This document shows positions 1 through 6,351 of a DNA stretch of 33,719 nt, one piece after another. Origin of the DNA: an uncultured Bacilli bacterium. GTDB lineage: Bacteria; Bacillota_I; Bacilli_A; RFN20; CAG-826. The notes under the pieces are model-generated. The model saw only the letters and a list, made by a program, of their open reading frames with translations, made no database searches and was not told where the DNA came from. How positions within the stretch are numbered: position 1 is the first letter of the stretch; the number at the start of each line of letters is the position of its first letter. Location: the NCBI GenBank assembly GCA_944363535.1, contig CALVUG010000011.1, forward strand, positions 1 to 33,719. The letters run 5' to 3'. The position numbers were made by a program, and so were the translations under genes.

Positions 1-58
1 CTTTTTGTTTATCGTAATGTTCGTTAATTAAATTTAATAAATCTAAATCGTATTTCAT
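1..58 (-). CDS. 5' end of an unidentified gene (runs off the window)
   Basis: An ATG at 58-56 on the minus strand opens a frame of 19 codons to the window edge, beginning MKYDLDLLNLINEHYDKQK. It is preceded by a good sigma-A-like promoter (TTGTAA at 96-91, TATAAT at 74-69) shared back to back with the tldD promoter. The predicted transcription start near 62 leaves only about 4 nt of leader. The short peptide matches no family I recognise. It is called a gene because of the promoter, the divergent layout and the open frame, not because of homology. Confidence 0.5.
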   Translation of the reverse strand, partial: MKYDLDLLNLINEHYDKQK

Positions 59-68
59 ACCTACATTT

Positions 69-96
69 ATTATATTTAAAGACATCACTTTTACAA
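69..96 (-). promoter_or_regulatory. promoter of the divergent left-end gene
   Basis: The minus strand shows a TTGTAA -35 (96-91) and a TATAAT -10 (74-69) with a 16-nt spacer. The -10 lies 10 nt from the ATG at 58, so the leader would be nearly absent. Confidence 0.5.
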
Positions 97-98
97 TG

Positions 99-107
99 TG
101 CTACAAT
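99..107 (+). promoter_or_regulatory. extended -10 promoter of tldD
   Basis: TGC followed by TACAAT (102-107) forms an extended -10 element. No convincing -35 is visible. A start near 114 gives a 28-nt leader holding the strong ribosome site AAGGAGGG at 123-130. Confidence 0.45.
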
Positions 108-141
108 TCTTAATTAGAAATTAAGGAGGGATAAATAATTT

Positions 142-1539
142 ATGATCTCAAATAAATTAGCGAAAGATGTCTTAAATCTCGCCCTCTCCACCGGGGCGGA
201 CTTCGCTGAAATTTATCACGAAGATACGCGTAGTCAAAACATCCGCGTGGAAAACGGTAAGATTCAAAGCATCAATCACTCGAACATCTTAGGTATCGGC
301 CTTCGTATCTTAAAAAATAACGAATGCTATTACGCTTCGATGGATGGTGAAAAGAAAAATGATTTACTGAAGCTTGCATTAGAGCTCGCCGCAGCGTTAA
401 GTGAAAAAAGAATCTTAAGTGTAAACGCATTTAAAAACGTCCACTACAAGAAAAGATTAGATACTTCTTCTCCTATCATCGATGTCGATGTAGAAGAAAA
501 GATCGATCTAGTGAAAAAAGGCGTAGCCGCTATTATGGATTATGATCCAAGGCTAGTAAGAACAAATGGTAACTTCTCTTCTTCTTTTAAAACTATTACT
601 ATTTTTAATAGTAAAGAAGAAAAGATCGTAAGAAATGAACAACGCGCTTCTTTAACCTTCATGTCCGTCGCTAGCGATGGTAAGAGTTTAGAAAATGCTT
701 TCGTTTCTAGAAACACGCAAAGTGATTTTTCTTTCTATAAGAATTTAGATGTCGAATCCTTAGCGAGAGATAAAGTCGCTAAAATTGCCATTCAAAACTT
801 AACCGCGAAAGAATGCCCATCTGGCAAGATGCCCGTCGTCATCGGTAATGGCTGGGGTGGCGTCTTATTTCATGAAGCGTGCGGTCACGCCTTAGAAGCA
901 AGCGCTGCCGCAAAAGGTTTATCAGTTTTTTCTAACATGAAAGGAAAACAAATTGCTTCAAGTGTCGTATCAGCTTATGACGATGGAACGATTCCTCATG
1001 TTTGGGGTTCAATCGATGTCGATGATGATGGTCACGCGGGAGCGAAGAAGTTATTAATTAAAGATGGTATCTTAAATGAATACATGATCGATGATTATAA
1101 CGGAAGAAGGATGCATGAAATCGGTAATGGCTCGACAAGAAGAGAAAATTATCGCTACGCCCCCACTTCTAGAATGACTAATACTTATATCGCAAACGGG
1201 GAAAGTAATCCAGAAGACATTATTAAAGCGACGAAGTTAGGCTTATATACCGTCGGTTTCTTAGGTGGCCAAGTTAACCCTCAAACAGGTGAATTTAATT
1301 TCGGTTGTAGCGAAGCTTACATCATCCGTGATGGAAAGATTGCTGAACCAGTGAAAGGTGCCTCTTTAATCGGGACTTGCCAAGAAATCATGTTAAATAT
1401 CGATATGGTTGGGAACGATTTAGACCTAGGGGCTGGGATGTGTGGCGCTTCTAGTGGAAGCGTACCTGTATGCGTTGGTCAACCGACGTTAAGAGTGAAA
1501 GAAATTACCGTCGGTGGCCGAGGAGGAAAATTACAATGA
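142..1539 (+). CDS. tldD: TldD, metalloprotease subunit of the TldD/TldE complex
   Basis: 465 aa, the usual family length. TldD with TldE forms a cytosolic metalloprotease; in E. coli the pair removes the leader of microcin B17 and helps degrade the antitoxin CcdA. The zinc motif HEACGH is at residues 244-249, fitting the HExxxH signature of TldD, and the glycine-rich C-terminal part is complete. AAGGAGGG sits 12 nt before the ATG. The stop overlaps the start of the downstream partner gene by 4 nt (ATGA, 1536-1539), which implies translational coupling and fits a 1:1 heteromer. No microcin-like or other small substrate precursor is visible nearby, so the substrate is unknown. The gene is transcribed head-on to the presumed leftward replication fork. 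Confidence 0.93.
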   Translation: MISNKLAKDVLNLALSTGADFAEIYHEDTRSQNIRVENGKIQSINHSNILGIGLRILKNNECYYASMDGEKKNDLLKLALELAAALSEKRILSVNAFKNVHYKKRLDTSSPIIDVDVEEKIDLVKKGVAAIMDYDPRLVRTNGNFSSSFKTITIFNSKEEKIVRNEQRASLTFMSVASDGKSLENAFVSRNTQSDFSFYKNLDVESLARDKVAKIAIQNLTAKECPSGKMPVVIGNGWGGVLFHEACGHALEASAAAKGLSVFSNMKGKQIASSVVSAYDDGTIPHVWGSIDVDDDGHAGAKKLLIKDGILNEYMIDDYNGRRMHEIGNGSTRRENYRYAPTSRMTNTYIANGESNPEDIIKATKLGLYTVGFLGGQVNPQTGEFNFGCSEAYIIRDGKIAEPVKGASLIGTCQEIMLNIDMVGNDLDLGAGMCGASSGSVPVCVGQPTLRVKEITVGGRGGKLQ

Positions 1540-2858
1540 ATAGTAAAAAGATGCTCGCTTTAGCGAAAGATTATGGTTTAGAAGAAGTTTCTTTCGCCTT
1601 CTTAAAATCTAAAAGTGTCGCGGTTTCTTTATATCATCATGAAATCGATACTTATCAAAATGAAACAGTCGACAATTGTTTAATTAAAGGTGTCTATCGT
1701 GATCATTTCGCAAGTGTGTTCACTAATAAGATGGATGAGGCTAATGTTAGAAAAGCTTACGAAGAAGTAAAATTAAGTGCTTCGATGTCAGAAAAAGAAG
1801 AAAAGCCGATCATCTTTGCCGGTTCACCTAAATATAAAAGACGTAACATGTTCGTCAAAGAATTAGATGAAACACCATTGGACGATAAGATTAATCTTAT
1901 TAAAGAAATCGAAAATAAGTTAGAGAAGGCTGATCCTCGCATCATTAACGTCGCCGGTGTCTCTTACGAAGAAAGTTCTTCTTCCACTACTCTAGTTAAT
2001 TCTAAGGGCTTAAATGTGAAAAAAGGCGGAAACTATTTCGTCATCTTCGCCGATGTCATGGCGAAAGGAAACGATGAAAAAGTAAAAGATTATTACGGTT
2101 ATGCCTTCGGCAATAGTTTAAAAGAATTCGATGTCGATGCTTTCGTCGATAAGATTAAAGATGGCGTCATCGCTAAGCTTGATGCAAGAAGTCTTAAATC
2201 TAAAAAATATCCGACCATCCTTGCGCCGAGAGTCACTTCGACTTTCCTCAAAGTTTTAGTGGGTTGGTTAAATGCTGAAAAAGTGCAAAAACATACTTCG
2301 AAATTAGAAGGCAAATTAAATGAACAAGTTATCTCTAAGAAAGTGACGATCATCGAAGACCCCCATGTAAAGAATTTCTTCTTTTCACCTTTCGATGATG
2401 AAGGTGTTGCGACAATTAAGAAAGTCTTATTTGATAAAGGTGTAGCTAAAACTTATTTATATAATTTAGAAACAGCTTATAAAGATAACGTCGAATCGAC
2501 TGGGAATGCTTCTGGTTTATCTAACGTTGGAATTGGTACTTCTTTCTTGATGTTAAAACCAGGAAAGAAGAGCGAAGAATCACTAATAGAAAATATTAAA
2601 GAAGGGGTTTACATCACCGAAGTGAAAGGTTTACATTCTGGTTTAGACACCACAAGTGGAGACTTTTCTTTAGAGGCGGATGGCTTTTTAATTGAAAACG
2701 GAAAGAAGACCACTTCATTAAGTGGCATCGCCATTTCCGGAAATGTATTACAATTGTTTAAGGACGTTATAGGTGTAGCCTCTAACGCCACATTAAATAT
2801 AGGAGGAACTTCCACTTCTTCATTAAGAATTAAGTCCCTCCAAGTGTCAGGAGAATAG
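1536..2858 (+). CDS. pmbA: TldE/PmbA, partner subunit of TldD
   Basis: 440 aa. Homologous to TldD in fold but without the HExxxH zinc motif, as known for the non-catalytic TldE (PmbA) half of the complex. I chose the ATG at 1536 because it has GGAGGAAAA just upstream inside tldD and overlaps the tldD stop as ATGA. A longer frame opening at 1470 would read 22 residues of tldD sequence out of frame and look nothing like the family. The conserved C-terminal region rich in Gly, Ser and Thr ends in SLRIKSLQVSGE, as expected. The mscL start follows 4 nt after the stop, so the three genes are probably one transcript. Function beyond general TldD/E proteolysis cannot be inferred. Confidence 0.9.
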   Translation: MNSKKMLALAKDYGLEEVSFAFLKSKSVAVSLYHHEIDTYQNETVDNCLIKGVYRDHFASVFTNKMDEANVRKAYEEVKLSASMSEKEEKPIIFAGSPKYKRRNMFVKELDETPLDDKINLIKEIENKLEKADPRIINVAGVSYEESSSSTTLVNSKGLNVKKGGNYFVIFADVMAKGNDEKVKDYYGYAFGNSLKEFDVDAFVDKIKDGVIAKLDARSLKSKKYPTILAPRVTSTFLKVLVGWLNAEKVQKHTSKLEGKLNEQVISKKVTIIEDPHVKNFFFSPFDDEGVATIKKVLFDKGVAKTYLYNLETAYKDNVESTGNASGLSNVGIGTSFLMLKPGKKSEESLIENIKEGVYITEVKGLHSGLDTTSGDFSLEADGFLIENGKKTTSLSGIAISGNVLQLFKDVIGVASNATLNIGGTSTSSLRIKSLQVSGE

Positions 2859-2862
2859 GAGA

Positions 2863-3435
2863 ATGAAAGACAAAGAAAAGAAAACTAAGAAGAAACGCGA
2901 GTTTACTCTCTGGAAAGAGTTTAAAGCATTCATTAGCCGCGGCAATATTTTAGACCTCGCTGTTGGTGTCATCATCGGTACTGCGTTCACCGCGATCGTT
3001 AACGCTCTTGTCCAACAAATCTTAATGCCCATCATCTCGATGGCAGTGCCTGGTGGTTTAGAAGGTTTAGTCACCGTTTTAAATCCAGCGCAAGCAGCCG
3101 TCACAGAGGAAACGGCGAATACTATTACTTATTGGGGTGTTACCTACGACGCGGATGTCGTTAACGTCATCAACTGGGGTACATTTATTAACGCTATCAT
3201 CAACTTCTTACTTATCGCTGTCGTATTATTTACGATCGTCAAGATCGTTTCTAGTGTGACGAAGGCTCGTAAGAGATTTGAAGAAAAGATGAGAGAAGAA
3301 TACCTTAAGAAACATCCAGAAGAAAAAGAAGAACCGGCGCCCGCACCATCCCCCGCGCCAGATCCAAACATCGTCTTACTTACGGAAATTCGTGACTTAT
3401 TAAAAGCTCAACGAGAAGAAAAGACGAAGAAATAA
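2863..3435 (+). CDS. mscL: MscL, large-conductance mechanosensitive channel
   Basis: 190 aa, longer than the usual 130-150. MscL is a pentameric membrane pore that releases solutes on hypo-osmotic shock. Seen here: a Lys-rich N-terminus of about 15 residues; the typical helix and TM1 region (KEFKAFISRGNILDLAVGVI); an extended extracellular loop of about 50 residues; TM2 ending at VLFTIVKIV; a charged linker; a Pro/Ala-rich stretch; and the C-terminal bundle helix LLTEIRDLLKAQ. The extra length comes from the N-terminal tail, the loop and the PAPAPSPAPDP linker. AGGAG lies just before the ATG. It is the third gene after tldD-tldE and a clear terminator follows. Confidence 0.93.
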   Translation: MKDKEKKTKKKREFTLWKEFKAFISRGNILDLAVGVIIGTAFTAIVNALVQQILMPIISMAVPGGLEGLVTVLNPAQAAVTEETANTITYWGVTYDADVVNVINWGTFINAIINFLLIAVVLFTIVKIVSSVTKARKRFEEKMREEYLKKHPEEKEEPAPAPSPAPDPNIVLLTEIRDLLKAQREEKTKK

Positions 3436-3458
3436 TTATTGTTAATAATTAATAAAAG

Positions 3459-3486
3459 GACTAGCGATTGACCGCTAGTCTTTTTT
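3459..3486 (+). terminator. rho-independent terminator after mscL
   Basis: Perfect 8-bp stem GACTAGCG / CGCTAGTC with a 6-nt loop, followed directly by six T residues. Confidence 0.93.
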
Positions 3487-3488
3487 AT

Positions 3489-3608
3489 TTAATCTAGGTT
3501 AAACATCGTATTTAAATCGATGAGATGTAATTTATCGTCTTTAACATCTAAAATTGCATCGTTAAATCCGTTCGCACCAAATAGATAAAATTCGATGTTT
3601 TTATTAAT
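3489..3608 (-). pseudogene. C-terminal gene remnant, possibly of a DUF234-type ATPase
   Basis: The minus strand between the two terminators carries an open, coding-like frame with no ATG. It reads KNIEFYLFGANGFNDAIL and continues to HLIDLNTMFNLD before a TAA at 3491-3489. Codon use resembles the neighbours. The pattern (aromatic-LF-x-x-x-GF-x-[DE] followed by a short hydrophobic strand) recalls the C-terminal end of bacterial/archaeal AAA ATPases with a DUF234 nuclease-like domain, but the stretch is too short to be sure. The upstream side runs straight into the terminator of the next gene, so everything N-terminal is missing. I read it as the tail of a deleted gene; a tiny gene with a non-standard start is less likely. 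Confidence 0.45.
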
Positions 3609-3611
3609 AAT

Positions 3612-3634
3612 AAAAAACGCTCCCGCGGGAGCGT
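3612..3634 (-). terminator. terminator of the M50-like membrane protein gene
   Basis: The 18-nt perfect palindrome ACGCTCCCGCGGGAGCGT (3617-3634) is followed on the minus strand by a run of T. It sits 7 nt after the stop codon. Confidence 0.9.
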
Positions 3635-3640
3635 CTTCTC

Positions 3641-4756
3641 TTATTTAGTTTCGACAAGTTTCCAATCAGGATGTGCTTCATTAATCTTTTCTTTAGCAAG
3701 ATTAAATAAGAGCGTTTCCGTATCTTTTCTTTCATCTAAGCAACGTTTCATCGCTTTTTCTTTACGGTTGATGCAATAGACCACTTCTCCTAAAGAATCA
3801 TCTAATAATCCAGCGATTAGCATATACGCTCTAAGCGATTCCATCGAATTATCTTCAGCGAAGAATCTTCTCGTCTCTAAATCGACGTTTTCTTCGTAAT
3901 ATGTTTTTACTTCTTCGCGTGGTTTAATAAGTAATAACATGAATAGCTTTTGGGCATGCGCTCGACGATAAGTCTTAATAGGAACATTTTCTTTGTTCTT
4001 TAAAATATTATCGATAATTTCGATCGCGGGTTCATATTCACCTTTCGCTAAGTATTGATAAACCGTTAAGAAATTAACTTCCGAAGTGTAAGGGGTAATT
4101 TCTTCAAAGACTCTAACTTTGACGTCTTTATTACCGATTCTAGCTTCGTTTTTTAAACGTAACATTTCATTAAATGCTTCTAAGTTAATAGCCTTATTAC
4201 CTAAAAGGTAAAGTCTATAACCATCGTTCGTATGATCAAGTTGGACTGGAACGATTTGATAAATCGCAAACATGCCGCCGACCGCTAAGATGACGATGGG
4301 GAAGAAATTCCATATGGTCATCGGAGTAAGATAATAAAAGATTAAAATCGCGGATACGAATTCTAAGATGAAGAAAAGCGTTCCGCCAAAAAGGTAAGGT
4401 TTAGGATTAGATTTTTCACTCTTTGGAACGATTTCAGTTTGACCTAAGAAACCATCCATCCCTTTAAATCTAAATTTCCACTTATTTTCTTTATTACGAT
4501 AAAAATTGAAATAAAGAATATTCACGCTCGTGATGTTATAGTGACCAATTTTGGCCCCGATGATATGACCTAATTCAAATAGGGTGGCATTTAAGACGAG
4601 ACCAGAAGCGATCGCTCCTAACGTAAAGCCCCACGCTAAGCCAGTTTGAACGTCATACGTATCAAAAGCAGGCGCTAAGATAGCAAAACCTACCACCGCT
4701 GCTAAAGCGATGAAGAGGACGTAGACGACAAGTGAAGCAATATCAGATGTTTTCAT
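3641..4756 (-). CDS. M50/site-2-protease-like membrane protein with altered active site and helical tail
   Basis: 371 aa from the ATG at 4756, chosen because TAAGGAGA (4773-4766) precedes it; an in-frame ATG at 4792 has no ribosome site. Visible: TM1 (about 9-30), TM2 (about 38-58) running into FELGHIIGAKIGH (60-72), two more TM segments (about 122-144 and 150-168), then PVQLDHTNDGYR (170-181). The pair resembles the HExxH and LDG motifs of site-2 proteases, but the first His is Phe60 (codon TTT), so two-His zinc binding as in M50 enzymes is not possible. The remaining 190 residues are soluble, helical and TPR-like. Single-gene unit with its own promoter and terminator. It is probably a non-proteolytic member or one with altered chemistry; substrate unknown. 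Confidence 0.6.
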   Translation of the reverse strand: MKTSDIASLVVYVLFIALAAVVGFAILAPAFDTYDVQTGLAWGFTLGAIASGLVLNATLFELGHIIGAKIGHYNITSVNILYFNFYRNKENKWKFRFKGMDGFLGQTEIVPKSEKSNPKPYLFGGTLFFILEFVSAILIFYYLTPMTIWNFFPIVILAVGGMFAIYQIVPVQLDHTNDGYRLYLLGNKAINLEAFNEMLRLKNEARIGNKDVKVRVFEEITPYTSEVNFLTVYQYLAKGEYEPAIEIIDNILKNKENVPIKTYRRAHAQKLFMLLLIKPREEVKTYYEENVDLETRRFFAEDNSMESLRAYMLIAGLLDDSLGEVVYCINRKEKAMKRCLDERKDTETLLFNLAKEKINEAHPDWKLVETK

Positions 4757-4765
4757 AAATTTATT

Positions 4766-4838
4766 CTCCTTAAGATGAGTGTTCGCTCTCATCTATACGT
4801 GTAGAGTACTTTTTTTCTTAAGAAGACAATTTATTATA
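4766..4838 (-). promoter_or_regulatory. promoter and hairpin leader of the M50-like gene
   Basis: A TATAAT lies at 4838-4833 without a clear -35. The roughly 70-nt leader contains the 10-bp palindrome TTCTTAAGAA (near 4815-4826) and a 7-bp hairpin (AGATGAG/CTCATCT, 4774-4795) ending directly at the ribosome site 4773-4766. The hairpin could affect ribosome access; this is inference. Confidence 0.35.
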
Positions 4839-4918
4839 AACTAATTATTACTTCGTGGATACACATTTGGCTTAGAATGATGATTCAATTTATAAAATAC
4901 GTGGAATTTGATGGAAAT

Positions 4919-5455
4919 TTAAACGTTTAAAAATTTCATTTTTTTGACAAGTCTTACAATTTCTTCATGCGTGAAGAGCTTTTTAATATCTTCGATAGAA
5001 TTTCTTAGACGGTGATCACGTAAGTAAAGAAGATAAGTACTTGATAACGCTCCCGATAAATATTTTGCGACTAATAATTTCTTTTCTAATCTTAAATCAG
5101 GGTATTTAGAAGCGATGTAATGATTGAAAAAATAAGCGCTTGAGGAAGTGATAAATTCTTCAAGATTCGTCGCTAGTTCGCTTTCTATGACCGCTTTTAA
5201 AAATCTTTCGTTATTCGCGCGATACGTCTCTAAAACATTTAAGAAATCTTCGACTGTTAAAGATTTATCTAACTTAGCTTTTAAATCATCGATTAAGATC
5301 CAAGCCACTAAGTCTTTTAGATCGCGGAAGTGATAATAAAAAGATTGTTTAGATTTATCGATTTGCATCGCTAAAAAAGAAGGAGAAATATCTTCGATAT
5401 CTTTATTCTCTAAAGCTTTTTTAAATGTGATTTTAAATAATTGTTCAGTCTTCAT
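4919..5455 (-). CDS. TetR/AcrR-family transcriptional regulator
   Basis: 178 aa. The N-terminal part holds a TetR-type helix-turn-helix at about residues 23-47, including FLAMQIDKSKQSFYYHFRDL, where the YYHF recognition helix is typical of DhaS-like TetR proteins. The rest is an all-helical ligand-binding and dimerisation domain with no recognisable ligand signature. Its ATG overlaps the psuG stop (ATGA, 5455-5452), so it is made from the same message as psuG and the P-type ATPase. That makes local autoregulation of this operon the simplest guess. A palindrome at the -10 of the ATPase promoter (8857-8870) is a candidate operator. No terminator is obvious after the stop. Confidence 0.85.
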   Translation of the reverse strand: MKTEQLFKITFKKALENKDIEDISPSFLAMQIDKSKQSFYYHFRDLKDLVAWILIDDLKAKLDKSLTVEDFLNVLETYRANNERFLKAVIESELATNLEEFITSSSAYFFNHYIASKYPDLRLEKKLLVAKYLSGALSSTYLLYLRDHRLRNSIEDIKKLFTHEEIVRLVKKMKFLNV

Positions 5456-6351
5456 AGTTTACTTAATTCTAAAGCAATCTTCGCCCCTAGATGCGCATTA
5501 TTTTTCACTAAGGCGATATTAGCGTCGAGCGATTCACCTTTCGTGATAGAAACGATTTCTTTTAATAAGAAAGGTGTTTCTTCTTTACCTTTAATGCCTA
5601 ACTTATTCATCTTGTTAATTGCTTCGTTAATGACTTCATCCATCTTATCTTTATCTAAAGAATATTGTTCTGGAATCGGATTAGTGATAAGTATGCCGTT
5701 ATTTAAAGATAAATCTTTTTGTGCTTTGATAATCTTAGCGATAAATTTAGGATCGTCCGCACGATATTCCAAAGGAATATTGGATTTACTAGAATAGAAA
5801 CACGGTAAAGTATTAGTGGTATAACCTAACACTAAGACACCTTTCGTCTCCAAATATTCCATCGTCAAATTTAAATCTAAGATAGCCTTTGGTCCAGCAC
5901 ATACGACGCACATATCAGTCTTACTTAATTCGTCTAAGTCCGCGGATATATCAAAAGTCGAAGTCGCCCCGCGGTGTACGCCTCCAATCCCACCGGTGAC
6001 GAAAACTTTAATGCCAGCTCTAGAAGCTAAAATCATCGTAGCTGCGACCGTCGTCGCACCCCAAGATTTAGAAGCGATGACGTAACCTAAATCTCTTCTT
6101 GATACTTTTAAGATACCTTTTCTTTTACCAAATTGTTCAATTTCTTCGTGGCTCATTCCAATGATTGGTTCGCCCTCGATAATACCAATAGTCGCGGGTA
6201 TGGCCCCTTCATCTTCGATAATCTTTTCTACTTCTAACGCTACTTTGACATTTTGAGGATAGGGCATACCATGACTTATAATCGTCGATTCTAAAGCGAC
6301 GACTGGTTTATTATCGTTTAAAGCTTCTAAAACTCTTCTAGCAATTTTCAT
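5452..6351 (-). CDS. psuG: pseudouridine-5'-phosphate glycosidase
   Basis: 299 aa, normal length. PsuG reversibly splits pseudouridine 5'-phosphate into uracil and ribose 5-phosphate, the second step of pseudouridine salvage. Seen: ALESTIISHGMPYPQN with the conserved Glu21; GGIGGVHRGA and TFDISADL with the metal-ligand Asp138; and AGPKAILD with Lys155, the residue that forms the ribose Schiff base in the E. coli enzyme (there AGVKSILD). The ATG overlaps the ATPase stop (ATGA, 6351-6348) and the stop overlaps the TetR start in the same way. No pseudouridine kinase (psuK) or nucleoside transporter lies in the window, so the phosphorylated substrate must come from elsewhere, for example a distant kinase. 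Confidence 0.93.
   Translation of the reverse strand: MKIARRVLEALNDNKPVVALESTIISHGMPYPQNVKVALEVEKIIEDEGAIPATIGIIEGEPIIGMSHEEIEQFGKRKGILKVSRRDLGYVIASKSWGATTVAATMILASRAGIKVFVTGGIGGVHRGATSTFDISADLDELSKTDMCVVCAGPKAILDLNLTMEYLETKGVLVLGYTTNTLPCFYSSKSNIPLEYRADDPKFIAKIIKAQKDLSLNNGILITNPIPEQYSLDKDKMDEVINEAINKMNKLGIKGKEETPFLLKEIVSITKGESLDANIALVKNNAHLGAKIALELSKL

Noticed and set aside
1470-1535. Longer N-terminus for TldE from 1470
   Set aside because: It would lie wholly inside tldD in another frame; the ATGA junction at 1536 with GGAGG is convincing.
4757-4792. Upstream in-frame ATG at 4792 for the M50-like gene
   Set aside because: It lies in the leader hairpin without a ribosome site, while the ATG at 4756 has TAAGGAGA at good spacing.
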